This document shows, in pieces, positions 19,361-28,080 of a DNA stretch of 64,000 nt. Under the pieces are notes generated by a model. It had not been told where the DNA came from and ran no database searches. It saw only the letters and a list, made by a program, of their open reading frames with translations. Position numbers and translations under genes: made by a program. The DNA is from Maritimibacter sp. (GTDB taxonomy: Bacteria; Pseudomonadota; Alphaproteobacteria; Rhodobacterales; Rhodobacteraceae): assembly GCA_002695005.1 (NCBI GenBank), contig NZNT01000013.1, forward strand, positions 62,001 through 126,000, in the 5' to 3' direction. How positions within the stretch are numbered: the first letter of the stretch is position 1; each line of letters starts with the position of its first letter.

Positions 19361-20395
19361 TTACATGGTTTCTTCGTTCGCCACCATCTCCTGTATGGCC
19401 GAAAGCTCGGGATCGGACACGAGGCCATAGTTGGCGAGCGGGCCGGACGGACCGGCCAGTTCGTCGGCGACGAAGAACTGGGCGAATTCCTTGACGCCCG
19501 GGATGACGCCGATGTGGGCTTTCTTGATGTAGAAGTAGAGCGGACGCGACACCGGGTACTCGCCCGAGGCAATGCTGTCAGTGTTGGGTGCGACGCCGGA
19601 CATGGTGGCCACTTTCAGCTTGTCGGTGTTGTTCTCGTAGAACGCGAGGCCGAACACGCCGATGCCGTTCGGGTTTGCGTCGATGCGGGCCAGCGTTTCG
19701 GTGTAGTCGCCGTCGATGTCGACCGACTTGCCGTCCTGACGCACGTCGAGGCAGGCGTCTTCGGCGTCGTCTTCCGACATGCCGCCGTCCATCATGGCCT
19801 GCATCGCGCCGGTGGCTTCGCAGCCTTCGAGGAGGACTTTGTCCTCGAACACTTCACGCGTCCCGTGCTTGGTGCCGGGGATGAACATGGCGATTTCCAC
19901 ATCCGGCAGGTCACCGTTGAACTCGGCCCAGGTGTTGAAGGGGTTCTCGGTGATCTCACCGTCGACCAGCACCTGGGCGCCGATCGCGTTGAAAATGTCG
20001 GAGGGCACGAACTCGTTGAAGGCCGGGCCATCCTGCTGGGACGCGAACACGATGCCGTCGTAGCCGATGCGGACTTCGATGATGTCCGTCACGCCATTTG
20101 CGGCACAGGTTTCGATTTCCGACTCGCGGATCGCGCGGGAGGCGTTGGCGATATCGATGGTATTTTCACCCACGCCTTCGCAGAAGCGCTTGAGACCGGC
20201 AGACGACCCGCCTGATTCCACGACGGGGGTCGGGAAGTCGGTGTTCTCACCGAAGGCTTCCGCCACGATCGACGCATAGGGAAGCACGGTCGACGAGCCG
20301 GCAACCTGCACGTTGTCACGCGACTGAGCCATGGCGGCAGAGGCGGACACGGCGGTGATCGCCAGCGTTGAGGCGGTCAGTTTCGCAAAGGACAT
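19361..20395 (-). CDS. pstS: Phosphate-binding periplasmic protein PstS
   Basis: This 344-residue binding protein has a clear Sec signal peptide ending AAMAQ near residue 23. The mature N-terminus carries the phosphate-loop motif VAGSSTVLPYA, and the family block ESGGSSAGLKRFCEG follows. It captures inorganic phosphate in the periplasm and hands it to PstCA. Cysteines in FCEG, ETCAANG, EGCEAT and DACLDV could form disulfides. The ATG at 20395 begins the signal sequence; a longer open frame would run through the Pho box. A tandem Pho box lies 90-118 bases upstream. Confidence 0.96.
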   Translation of the reverse strand: MSFAKLTASTLAITAVSASAAMAQSRDNVQVAGSSTVLPYASIVAEAFGENTDFPTPVVESGGSSAGLKRFCEGVGENTIDIANASRAIRESEIETCAANGVTDIIEVRIGYDGIVFASQQDGPAFNEFVPSDIFNAIGAQVLVDGEITENPFNTWAEFNGDLPDVEIAMFIPGTKHGTREVFEDKVLLEGCEATGAMQAMMDGGMSEDDAEDACLDVRQDGKSVDIDGDYTETLARIDANPNGIGVFGLAFYENNTDKLKVATMSGVAPNTDSIASGEYPVSRPLYFYIKKAHIGVIPGVKEFAQFFVADELAGPSGPLANYGLVSDPELSAIQEMVANEETM

Positions 20396-20483
20396 GGATG
20401 TCTCCTGATTTGGTTTGCAGCAGGCGGCGGGCATTGCCTTGGCCGCACTGAGCGCTTGCGTATGGTGAGTCCACAATGGTTTT

Positions 20484-20512
20484 GCGACAGATTTGTAACA
20501 AACGTGTAACAA
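20484..20512 (-). promoter_or_regulatory. Triple Pho box upstream of pstS
   Basis: On the strand of the operon, two copies of TTGTTAC and one of CTGTCGC are spaced exactly 11 bases apart (starting at 20512, 20501 and 20490), the spacing of PhoB-binding units. The motif resembles the CTGTCAT repeat of enterobacterial Pho boxes. It lies between the phoR stop and the pstS start, so pstSCAB-phoU-phoB can be activated separately from phoR. Confidence 0.85.
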
Positions 20513-20548
20513 GCCGGAATTCATCTTCGGATGGATCCGGTTCGGGCG

Positions 20549-21574
20549 TCAGGCGGTTGGGAGCGCCACGCTGAACCGGCTGCCTTCGCCCAGCGTGCTT
20601 TCGATCCGCAGCCGCCCGCGATGCCGGTTCACAATGTGTTTCACGATCGCCAGGCCAAGCCCGGTGCCGCCCTTGCCACGCGACCGGTGCGTGTCCACGC
20701 GGTAAAACCGCTCGGTCAGGCGACCAAGGTGGCGCTCGTCGATTCCCTCGCCGGTATCGGTCACCGCCACGATGACGCCCGGCCCTCTGAGGCGCGGGTC
20801 ATGCGCCACCTGTGCCAGTGACACAGTCACCGACCCCCCTGCCCCTCCATATTTTATGGCGTTCTCGATAAGGTTGGTGAAGACTTGCATGATCTGGTCG
20901 GGATCTGCCGGCGCGAAAACCGGTTCGTCCATCCCTTCGAGGTGAAGCGCCACCCCGTGCTCTGCGGCGTGTCCGTTCAGGCTCTGGGCGGCCGAGGTCG
21001 CGAGTCCCGCGATATCCTGCTCCCCGGAAGGCCGCAGGCGTTCGGTATCTTCCACGCGCGCGAGAGACAGGAGGTCATCGACCAGCCTGTGCATCCGACG
21101 CGTCTCGCTCTCCATGATCGTCAGAAACTGGTCACGCGCGGCCGCATCGTCGCGGGCGGGTCCGCGCAGAGTCTCGACGAATCCACTGATGGCGGTAAGT
21201 GGCGTGCGCAACTCGTGGCTGACGTTGGCCACGAACTCCGAGCGCATTTCGCCGGCTTCGGCCAGCGCGGTCACATCGTCGAAGGCGAGGATGACACCTG
21301 GCTCGCTCTCCATCGGGGTTATGGCGACCTCGAACGTCCGTTCTCGCGCCGCGCCGGTGTAGACGTAGCGTGACTGGGCAGGACGGCCGGAGGCCAGCGC
21401 CCCCTCGATCCGATCTAGCAGTGCAGGCTGGCGCAGGACTGCCGCAAAATGCCGACCGACCACCGCGGACCCGAACAGGGCCTCGCCCGCGACATTGAGC
21501 GCCCGAATCCGTTCATCTTCGCCGATGACAGCGCAGGCCATCGGAATGGCTTTGATGAATGTTTCCGGTCCCAT
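20549..21574 (-). CDS. phoR: Phosphate regulon sensor kinase PhoR (no visible membrane segment)
   Basis: This 341-residue histidine kinase has an N-terminal PAS-like domain (about 1-100). The dimerisation domain has the phosphoacceptor His120 in ANVSHELRTPLTAISG, and a HATPase domain carries N, G1 and G2 boxes (NLIENAIKYGG, VTDTGEGI, GKGGTGLGLAIVKH). It would phosphorylate PhoB. Unlike E. coli PhoR, I see no transmembrane helix from the chosen ATG at 21574, which has a strong GGAGG ribosome binding site. A longer frame to 21661 adds no helix either. It is the promoter-proximal gene of the pho cluster. Confidence 0.93.
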   Translation of the reverse strand: MGPETFIKAIPMACAVIGEDERIRALNVAGEALFGSAVVGRHFAAVLRQPALLDRIEGALASGRPAQSRYVYTGAARERTFEVAITPMESEPGVILAFDDVTALAEAGEMRSEFVANVSHELRTPLTAISGFVETLRGPARDDAAARDQFLTIMESETRRMHRLVDDLLSLARVEDTERLRPSGEQDIAGLATSAAQSLNGHAAEHGVALHLEGMDEPVFAPADPDQIMQVFTNLIENAIKYGGAGGSVTVSLAQVAHDPRLRGPGVIVAVTDTGEGIDERHLGRLTERFYRVDTHRSRGKGGTGLGLAIVKHIVNRHRGRLRIESTLGEGSRFSVALPTA

Positions 21575-21730
21575 CGGGTCCTCCAGGCGGTCCCATGAGG
21601 CCTGTATGCCGCAACGCGGGAAACGTGAAAAGCAGGGCTTTGCAATCGCTTCAAAAATCAACCATAGTGAGAGTGCGTGATTTTGGACAGATGGCCGAAC
21701 CTGATCCTACAAGGGAGGGCATTGCCGACC

Positions 21731-22132
21731 ATGGGTCAATTGGGTAACGCCAAAAGCGTTGACAGGGACGAGCGGTCCGAGGAGATATCCGTGCAGCCTC
21801 TGCGTGTGCTCGCTGTCGGGAGAACACAGGACGACGCCGGAAAATCGGGGCAAGAGCCGCTTCCGGGAGCTCATTTTGTCGAGTTCACGGACCTAACGGC
21901 AGAAGTCATCGAGATGCATCAGCCGCATGTGGTTCTGTCACCGCTCGTCTCCAACGGGTTTGATTGCGTCGAGGTCGCCAATCGTCTCGTCGATAGCGGT
22001 TTCGACGGTCGATACCGCGCCTTTGCCGAGAATCTGCCGCGTCCCGAACTCGTAAAAAGCGAGATCGGGACGAGTTTTCCAGGCCTCGACTTCGATGTCC
22101 TTGTCGTGACGGCGCAAGCCAAGTCAGCCTGA
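21731..22132 (+). CDS. Small protein of unknown function
   Basis: This 133-residue soluble protein is not one I recognise. The core begins with a hydrophobic strand (PLRVLAVGR), followed by alternating strands and helices such as PHVVLSPLVSNGFDCVEVANRLVDSGF and a final LDFDVLVVTAQ strand. The pattern resembles a degenerate receiver or Rossmann-like fold without obvious phosphorylation or nucleotide motifs. The ATG at 21731 is given; another in-frame ATG is at 21677. It is divergent from phoR and ends 9 bases before the convergent DUF6456 gene. Confidence 0.6.
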   Translation: MGQLGNAKSVDRDERSEEISVQPLRVLAVGRTQDDAGKSGQEPLPGAHFVEFTDLTAEVIEMHQPHVVLSPLVSNGFDCVEVANRLVDSGFDGRYRAFAENLPRPELVKSEIGTSFPGLDFDVLVVTAQAKSA

Positions 22133-22141
22133 TAGTGCGCA

Positions 22142-23248
22142 TCAATAGATGAGGTCGTGGTTTTCATCCCCGACCTCATCATAGTGACGCTTGAGCGCAC
22201 CCAACGCGATTCGCAGAATGATCTTGCCGGACCGGGCCGGGAAATCGAGCTTGTCCTCGATCTGCTCCATTCCGGTTTCGCGGCAACATGCGAGGATTAC
22301 GGCCTCGGCCAACTCCGGCCCCAGCGTCCTGACCGCTTTCAGAAGACTTTCGAGGGCCAGAAGATCACGGGACACCGCGATCGCCGCGCCACCATTCGTC
22401 GCCTGCTTCGGCATCCGGACCCGACCCGTCAGAAGCCCCTCGTAGTCATCGCCAAGTGCGTCGCCCGCCCGCGCAATCTCGTAACTCTCACGGAATCGTT
22501 CGGCAGCGCGCACCATGTCGGGCGTCAGGAATGGGGCACCATCCGTCCGCTTGCGCCGTGCGAGGAACCGCAGGGGTGGCTCTGCACCCGCTGTTCGCGC
22601 CTTGCGCGCCCCTCCCTGCCCTGTTGACGCCGTGCCCACCGGCTCGCCTTGGGTCGCAGCCCGATGCGATTCCGCGGCCGCGACGAGGCGGCCCAGTTCC
22701 GAACGTCCGGCCGGTGTGATCGTATAGCGCGCCAGCCGCCCCTTGGCGTGGCCTGCGATCCATTCCTTGAGCGACAGGATCTCAGCCACGTCCCGCGGGA
22801 CCACAGCCCTGCGCACAGGGCGGTCGTCCTCGACATGGGACACGACGACGGCATCCTCGACGCCGTCCGCAATCACAAGCAACGCTCCGGGTTCCGACAA
22901 GGCCCTGAGGGACCGGAGGGTTTCACGGTCAAGGCGATCGGTATCTTGCGCGGTGCGTGTCATGGGTCTCTCACGGCCTCCATGGCGCTCCGGTCCGCTC
23001 GCGCGTGCCCGGTTGTGCCAAAGCGTTTCAAGTGACTTGAGAGCTGCATCAGCGAGCGGATCGTCGCGAAGTCCTTCGCAACGTCGCACCTGCCGCATGA
23101 CGGTGGAGGCGTGAACACCTGTCTGACGTGCCAGATGGCGTAGCGATGTCCCGCCTTCGACATGGGCGAGATAGGTTCGAACCGCATCTGGCACCCAGGC
23201 GGGCAAAGGTTGCTTGGTCGGGCAAGACGTAGAGACGACGTGTTTCAT
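22142..23248 (-). CDS. HTH/DUF6456 domain protein
   Basis: This 368-residue protein has an N-terminal helix-turn-helix (about 15-60: AVRTYLAHVEGGTSLRHLARQTGVHASTVMRQVRRCE). A linker follows, then a second winged-helix-like region around REVVPRDVAEILSLKEWIAGHAKGRLARYTITPAGR. The C-terminal DUF6456 region (about 235-355) contains FLTPDMVRAAERFRESYE and a predicted helical DNA-binding part. It is probably a transcription regulator found mainly in Rhodobacterales. The ATG at 23248 has a strong GGAGG. Upstream lie a palindrome, two GANTC sites and two DnaA boxes shared with the divergent DUF6477 gene. No target genes are known to me. Confidence 0.82.
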   Translation of the reverse strand: MKHVVSTSCPTKQPLPAWVPDAVRTYLAHVEGGTSLRHLARQTGVHASTVMRQVRRCEGLRDDPLADAALKSLETLWHNRARASGPERHGGRERPMTRTAQDTDRLDRETLRSLRALSEPGALLVIADGVEDAVVVSHVEDDRPVRRAVVPRDVAEILSLKEWIAGHAKGRLARYTITPAGRSELGRLVAAAESHRAATQGEPVGTASTGQGGARKARTAGAEPPLRFLARRKRTDGAPFLTPDMVRAAERFRESYEIARAGDALGDDYEGLLTGRVRMPKQATNGGAAIAVSRDLLALESLLKAVRTLGPELAEAVILACCRETGMEQIEDKLDFPARSGKIILRIALGALKRHYDEVGDENHDLIY

Positions 23249-23269
23249 TGGTCCTCCGGGCCTTCTGAG

Positions 23270-23288
23270 CGTTTCCGTTTGGGAAACG
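23270..23288. promoter_or_regulatory. Palindromic operator candidate upstream of DUF6456
   Basis: The 7-bp inverted repeat CGTTTCC/GGAAACG has a 5-base centre and sits 22 bases before the DUF6456 start codon. The size suits a dimeric repressor site, for example autoregulation by the HTH protein, but a leader hairpin is equally possible. Confidence 0.4.
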
Positions 23289-23308
23289 ACTCAACCTTAA
23301 AGCGAGTC
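23288..23308. promoter_or_regulatory. Pair of GANTC methylation sites
   Basis: GACTC at 23288-23292 and GAGTC at 23304-23308 are both GANTC, the target of the alphaproteobacterial cell-cycle methylase CcrM. Two sites within 21 bases in a promoter are typical of GcrA/CcrM-sensitive promoters in Caulobacter; function here is inferred. Confidence 0.5.
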
Positions 23309-23309
23309 T

Positions 23310-23318
23310 TTATCCACA
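23310..23318 (+). promoter_or_regulatory. DnaA box 1
   Basis: TTATCCACA is a perfect match to the high-affinity DnaA-box consensus. It is the first of two copies in the intergenic region between DUF6456 and DUF6477. Confidence 0.6.
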
Positions 23319-23339
23319 GGCAATCATCATTTCGCCATT

Positions 23340-23348
23340 TTATCCACA
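23340..23348 (+). promoter_or_regulatory. DnaA box 2
   Basis: This is a second perfect TTATCCACA in the same orientation, starting exactly 30 bases (about three helical turns) after box 1, so two DnaA molecules would sit on the same face of the DNA. Confidence 0.6.
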
Positions 23349-23486
23349 AGCTCTCGGCGATACGGAAACCCTGCGGCGGCAACAAATAAGGGATTGGAAA
23401 GGCGGCGAACGCTACTCCCTGCCGCGGCGCAACACGCCTTAAAGTTGTGGCACGAAGGTGCAGAGACATCGAAACCGGAGGATGCC

Positions 23487-23774
23487 ATGACTGTTCAGCA
23501 CACAGAACTCACCCGCCTGCGCCGCCCGAAACTGCTCCTCAGAGCCGCCCGTCACGGCCTGGAAAGCTTTGACAGAACCCGCGATCTGAAGCGGATTCTG
23601 GGCCGTGCCCCGCGCACAACAAGCGAAATAGACGCGCTCCTCGACCGCGAATCGGGCCTCGACGCCGCCCGGCGCACGGGTGACGTCAGCTATGCGCCGC
23701 ATCATCATGTCGCCGTGATGACCGCCGTCCTTGCCGAAATGTGCCCGGAGGCAGATGCCGACCGTCAGCCGTAG
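23487..23774 (+). CDS. DUF6477 family small protein
   Basis: This 95-residue Arg-rich, mostly helical protein matches the pattern I know as DUF6477: LRRPKLLLRAARHGLESFDRTRDLKRILG, a middle LLDRESGLDAARR, and a C-terminal HVAVMTAVLAE helix. Function is unknown; the family is confined to Rhodobacterales as far as I know. The ATG at 23487 has a good ribosome binding site (CCGGAGG). It is divergent from DUF6456 and its last 10 bases overlap the convergent MttB-like gene. The shared control region suggests a partnership with DUF6456. Confidence 0.78.
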   Translation: MTVQHTELTRLRRPKLLLRAARHGLESFDRTRDLKRILGRAPRTTSEIDALLDRESGLDAARRTGDVSYAPHHHVAVMTAVLAEMCPEADADRQP

Positions 23775-25321
23775 GCGTCCGGCATCTCATCCTTGCGGCG
23801 CGCCACATAAGACTGAAGCGCCTCGTGGACTGCGGGGTCGATATAGGGCGTTTCGTATTGGCCCAGCATCTTGCGCACGCGCTCGGCGGCGAGCACGACG
23901 GTGGTCCGGGCGCCCTCTTCGTCCCAGGTTTCAAAGGGCTTGTAGTCCAGCACTTCGGTGCGCCAGAACGCTTCCTTGAAGTTGGCGTGCGTATGGGCAC
24001 AGCCAAGGTAGTGACCGCCCGGCCCCACCTCCCGGATTGCGTCCATCGCCTGCCCGTTTTCATCCGCGTTCACGCCGGCGGCGAACTTGTGGAGCGTGCC
24101 GAGCTGGTCGGCGTCTGTGACGAACTTCTCGAAACTGGCTACCAGCCCGCCTTCAAGCCAGCCACAGGCATGCAGCATGAAGTTGACGCCGGCGTTCATC
24201 CCCATCTGAAGGCTGTTGGCACTCTCGTAGCCCGCCTGCGCATCCACCACTTTGGACCCGGTGAAGCCCCCTGCCGAACGGAACGGCAGCCCCATGCGCC
24301 GGGCAAGTTGCCCCGCGCCCATCGTGATCTGGCTCGCCTCGGGCGTGCCGAACGTCGGCGCACCGGAGTTCATGTCGATGGACGTCACGAAGGCACCGAA
24401 GATCACCGGCGCGCCAGGACGCACCAGTTGGCTGTAGGCCACGCCCGCCATCACTTCCGCCAGAACCTGCGTGAGCGTGCCAACGACCGTCACCGGCGCC
24501 ATCGCGCCACCCACGATGAAGGGAGAGATGATGCAGGCCTGGTTGGCGGCCGCATAGGTCTCGAGCGTCCCCATCATCACGCTGTCGAACGTCAGCGGCG
24601 AGTTGATGTTGACGAGCGAGGTCATCACCGTGTTCTGGTCGACGAAGTCGGCTCCGAACAGGATCTTGCACATCTCCACGCAATCGGCGGCCCATTCCTT
24701 GTCCGTCACGGACCCCATGAAGGGTTTGTCGGACAGGGTCATATGGGCCATCAGCATGTCGAGGTGGCGCTTGTTGACCGGGATGTCGGTCGGCTCGCAC
24801 AGCGTGCCGCCGGAGAGGTGCAGCCACTTGGACATGTAGCCTAGCTTCACGAAGGTCTGGAAGTCCTCGATCGTGGCGTAACGTCGCCCGCCATCCAGAT
24901 CGCGCACGAAGGGGGGGCCATAGACCGGCGCGAAGACGAGGTTGTTGCCGCCGATCTCTACCGACCGTTCCGGGTTGCGGGCATGATGGGTGAAGCTGGA
25001 CGGAGCGGTCTCACACAGCTTGCGGGCCAGACCGCGCGGGATATGCACCCGCTCGCCCCGCACGTCGGCCCCGGCCTGCCGCCAGAGCTCCAGAGCGCCG
25101 GGATTCTCGGCAAAGACCACGCCGATTTCCTCGAGTACCGTTTCGGCGTTGCGTTCGATGATCTCGATCGTCGCTTCGTCGAGGATGTCGAGCGTTGGCG
25201 TCTTGCGCACGATGGGGGGTGCGCCTTCGATTCGATGCGTGGTGCGTTCGGCTCGCCGGGCTGCCCCGCCGCCTCCGCGTGCGCGCCGTTTGCGTCCCTC
25301 GACTGCTGTATCCTCGACCAT
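23765..25321 (-). CDS. MttB-superfamily corrinoid methyltransferase, non-pyrrolysine
   Basis: This 518-residue protein is of the trimethylamine methyltransferase (MttB) superfamily, a TIM-barrel fold that moves a methyl group from a quaternary amine to a corrinoid protein. No in-frame amber codon is present, so it lacks pyrrolysine and is closer to glycine betaine-type MtgB proteins. The first 30 residues are unusually rich in Arg and Gly (GRKRRARGGGG). I chose the ATG at 25321 because GGAG lies 7 bases upstream; a start at 25327 leaves too little spacing. A cupin gene precedes it. No corrinoid protein or reductive activase lies nearby. The substrate is unknown. Confidence 0.88.
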   Translation of the reverse strand: MVEDTAVEGRKRRARGGGGAARRAERTTHRIEGAPPIVRKTPTLDILDEATIEIIERNAETVLEEIGVVFAENPGALELWRQAGADVRGERVHIPRGLARKLCETAPSSFTHHARNPERSVEIGGNNLVFAPVYGPPFVRDLDGGRRYATIEDFQTFVKLGYMSKWLHLSGGTLCEPTDIPVNKRHLDMLMAHMTLSDKPFMGSVTDKEWAADCVEMCKILFGADFVDQNTVMTSLVNINSPLTFDSVMMGTLETYAAANQACIISPFIVGGAMAPVTVVGTLTQVLAEVMAGVAYSQLVRPGAPVIFGAFVTSIDMNSGAPTFGTPEASQITMGAGQLARRMGLPFRSAGGFTGSKVVDAQAGYESANSLQMGMNAGVNFMLHACGWLEGGLVASFEKFVTDADQLGTLHKFAAGVNADENGQAMDAIREVGPGGHYLGCAHTHANFKEAFWRTEVLDYKPFETWDEEGARTTVVLAAERVRKMLGQYETPYIDPAVHEALQSYVARRKDEMPDAYG

Positions 25322-25424
25322 AGTCATTCTCCGCGCCTGATCCTGCCCCCTGATACAGGTCGGCTGGCGCAGGGTCGGGAGGTTTTGCGACGCTTCGCGG
25401 GCGAAAACGACGCGGGCGCCGGGC

Positions 25425-25913
25425 CTATTTCTTCCCCGTGCCCGTAGGGGTGACGATGTCGGCGTGATCGACCACGTTCCAAGGCAGCCCGACCTGCCGG
25501 TAGATGCGCTTGCCCAGTTTCGGGTAGTCGCCGACGTCGTGATCGCGCCGTTCGCCCACGACAATACACCGCAGGAGAACGTCGCCGGTGTTCACGATCG
25601 AATGGGCCAGACCGCCCTTGCGATAGCCGATGAAGTCCCCGGCCTTGATTGGGAGCGCCGTGTCGCCGATATGCGCTGTCGCTTCACCCTCGAGCACATA
25701 GACGCACTCATCTTCATGGTAGTGAACGTGATGCTCGGTGGTCGCGTGGCCCGGCGCCACGTCGATGATGTGAAAGCCAAGGCCAGTGAGACCTGCAAGG
25801 TCGCCCAGCGACTTGTTCACCCTCTTTGCGTCGGGATTGAGGAAATGGGTCTTGGCCAGCCCTTCCATCTCAGCGATCTCCTCGGCGGGCACCAGATAGA
25901 CATCATCGCTCAT
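25425..25913 (-). CDS. Cupin domain protein
   Basis: This 162-residue cupin has motif 1 EHHVHYHEDECVYVLEGEATA (His, His, Glu ligands) and motif 2 AGDFIGYRKGGLAHSIVN with the last His. The metal site is complete, so a metal-dependent enzyme or sensor is likely. The ATG at 25913 follows AAGGAG with 6 bases of spacing. It is co-directional with, and 103 bases upstream of, the MttB-like gene, suggesting a shared role in methylamine or betaine metabolism. That link is inference from position. Confidence 0.82.
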   Translation of the reverse strand: MSDDVYLVPAEEIAEMEGLAKTHFLNPDAKRVNKSLGDLAGLTGLGFHIIDVAPGHATTEHHVHYHEDECVYVLEGEATAHIGDTALPIKAGDFIGYRKGGLAHSIVNTGDVLLRCIVVGERRDHDVGDYPKLGKRIYRQVGLPWNVVDHADIVTPTGTGKK

Positions 25914-26043
25914 CGCTCACTCCTTCATCGGTTTTGCGCTACCTTCGTGACCTGCGGGCGACTCCGCAAGGATTTCACGGTCAGCGCGCAGCCCGATGTG
26001 TTTCACGCTTGCCAGCAAAGCGGACGGGGCCTAATCAGCGGCT

Positions 26044-27615
26044 ATGATCGAGACATCCGAACACGACCGCCTCCTCATCATCGACTTCGGCAGCCAGGTG
26101 ACGCAGCTCATCGCGCGACGCCTGCGGGAGCTGAACGTCTATTGCGAAATCCACCCATATCAGAACGTGACTGACGCCTTTCTTGAGGATTTCGCGCCCA
26201 AGGCGGTGATCTTCTCGGGCGGCCCCGCCAGCGTCATCGACGACGGTTCACCCCGTCCGCCGGAAAAGGTGTTCGATCTCGGCGTGCCGATCCTCGGAAT
26301 CTGCTATGGCCAGCAGGTCATGATGCACATGCTCGGCGGCGAAGTGCTTCGCGGTCACGGCACGGCCGAATTCGGACGCGCCTGGGTCACGCCGACCGAA
26401 GAGCGCGTCGATGTTCTGACCGGCTGGTTCATGGATGGCACCGGGCGCGAGCAGGTGTGGATGAGCCACGGCGACCACGTCTCCCGGATCGCGCCGGGCT
26501 TCAAGGTCTACGGCACCTCGCCCAATGCGCCTTTCGCCATCACGGCGGATCTCGGCCGCAACTTCTTTGCGGTTCAGTTCCACCCCGAGGTCCACCACAC
26601 GCCCAATGGCAAGACGCTGTACGAAAACTTCGTGCGTCTCGCCGGGTTCAAGGGCGACTGGACGATGGACACCTACCGCGAGGAGGCGATCATGAAGATC
26701 CGCGAGGAGGTGGGCGATGCCCATGTGATCTGCGGTCTGTCCGGTGGCGTCGATTCATCGGTCACGGCAGTTCTGCTTCACGAAGCGATCGGCGACCAGC
26801 TTACCTGTGTTTTTGTGGACCACGGCCTCCTGCGCCACAACGAGGCCGAGGAAGTGGTCACGATGTTCCGCGACCACTACAACATGAAGCTGATCCATGC
26901 GGATGAGGTCGACCTGTTCCTTGGCGAACTCGAAGGGATCTCGGACCCCGAAGAAAAGCGCAAGACCATCGGACGCCTGTTCATCGACGTGTTCCAGAAA
27001 TACGCGAGCGAGATCGACGATGCGGATTATCTGGCCCAGGGCACACTCTACCCAGACGTGATCGAATCCGTGTCGTTCTCGGGCGGGCCCTCGGTCACGA
27101 TCAAGAGCCACCACAATGTCGGCGGTCTGCCGGAGAAAATGGGTCTAAAACTGGTCGAACCCCTGCGCGAACTTTTCAAGGACGAAGTGCGCGCGCTGGG
27201 TCACGAACTCGGCCTGCCCGCGAGCTTTATCGCTCGCCACCCCTTCCCCGGACCCGGCCTCGCCATTCGCTGCCCGGGCGAAATCACGCGGGACAAGCTC
27301 GACATCCTGCGCAAGGCGGACGCCGTCTATATCGACCAGATCCGCAAGCACGGGCTTTATGACGAGATCTGGCAGGCCTTTGTGGCGATCTTGCCGGTGC
27401 GCACGGTGGGCGTGATGGGCGACGGGCGCACCTATGACTATGCCTGCGCGCTGCGCGCCGTCACAAGCGTCGACGGCATGACGGCGGATTACTACCCGTT
27501 CAGCCATGACTTTCTGGGCGAAACCGCCACCCGGATCATCAACGAGGTGCAGGGGATCAACCGCGTGACCTACGATATCACGTCGAAACCTCCGGGCACC
27601 ATCGAGTGGGAGTGA
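26044..27615 (+). CDS. guaA: GMP synthase (glutamine-hydrolysing)
   Basis: GuaA converts XMP to GMP using ATP and glutamine. The 523 residues contain a class I glutamine amidotransferase domain with the nucleophile in GICYGQQVM and catalytic His/Glu in QFHPEVHHT. The ATP pyrophosphatase domain has the PP-loop [10 protein letters not shown], and the C-terminal dimerisation domain has [12 protein letters not shown] and ends KPPGTIEWE. The ATG at 26044 gives the usual N-terminus before LLIIDFGSQ. It appears to be transcribed alone. Confidence 0.98.
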   Translation: MIETSEHDRLLIIDFGSQVTQLIARRLRELNVYCEIHPYQNVTDAFLEDFAPKAVIFSGGPASVIDDGSPRPPEKVFDLGVPILGICYGQQVMMHMLGGEVLRGHGTAEFGRAWVTPTEERVDVLTGWFMDGTGREQVWMSHGDHVSRIAPGFKVYGTSPNAPFAITADLGRNFFAVQFHPEVHHTPNGKTLYENFVRLAGFKGDWTMDTYREEAIMKIREEVGDAHVICGLSGGVDSSVTAVLLHEAIGDQLTCVFVDHGLLRHNEAEEVVTMFRDHYNMKLIHADEVDLFLGELEGISDPEEKRKTIGRLFIDVFQKYASEIDDADYLAQGTLYPDVIESVSFSGGPSVTIKSHHNVGGLPEKMGLKLVEPLRELFKDEVRALGHELGLPASFIARHPFPGPGLAIRCPGEITRDKLDILRKADAVYIDQIRKHGLYDEIWQAFVAILPVRTVGVMGDGRTYDYACALRAVTSVDGMTADYYPFSHDFLGETATRIINEVQGINRVTYDITSKPPGTIEWE

Positions 27616-27831
27616 GCGGGCCTTCCTCGCCTGACGACCAGTGGCCGAGTATGACAGAAGGTCGCCACCTATTTGGGCGCTGGGACAATCCTTTTTTTTG
27701 AAATGCAGAAATAGTTCAGGTCTCCTCTTTCACAGGAGATCAGACCCGTGATCGCGATTTCACATACGGCGCAGGCAGATTTGTTTTCATTGTGCGCCGC
27801 CGACTTATTTTGTGCGAACCGTGGGGACGGG

Positions 27832-28023
27832 ATGCCGATCAGAGTTTTCAAATGCCGGTCATGCGGTCACCGTATGCGGCTGGCGCATAGCGAATGCGGG
27901 GCGTGTTACGCCGAAAAGCCGACATGGCAGAAGCCCGCTACTCTCTTCACAATCGTCACAGTACCGATCGCGGTTTTTGTCGCCTTCTTCGCCTTCATCT
28001 TGCTTGCCGCCGACCCGGGTTGA
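27832..28023 (+). CDS. Small zinc-ribbon membrane protein
   Basis: This 63-residue protein has two CxxC pairs (CRSC and CGAC, residues about 8-11 and 21-24) that would bind zinc. One membrane helix follows (about 38-58: LFTIVTVPIAVFVAFFAFILL). Function is unknown. The ATG at 27832 with GGGGACGG upstream starts directly before the zinc ribbon; an ATG at 27748 would add 28 residues. It may share a transcript with the EamA transporter 57 bases downstream. Confidence 0.6.
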   Translation: MPIRVFKCRSCGHRMRLAHSECGACYAEKPTWQKPATLFTIVTVPIAVFVAFFAFILLAADPG

Positions 28024-28080
28024 GGGCAATCATGCGGCCATGACGCGACATGGCGCCCGTAGGTCGGGCGAACCGGCCCG

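Noticed and set aside
23310-23348. Possible replication origin because of two DnaA boxes
   Set aside because: Only two boxes, no long AT-rich unwinding element and no dnaA, hemE or parAB nearby; a gene-control role fits better.
27616-27747. T-run at about 27692 as guaA terminator
   Set aside because: The T run is good, but the upstream bases form only a weak interrupted stem, so I could not support a terminator.
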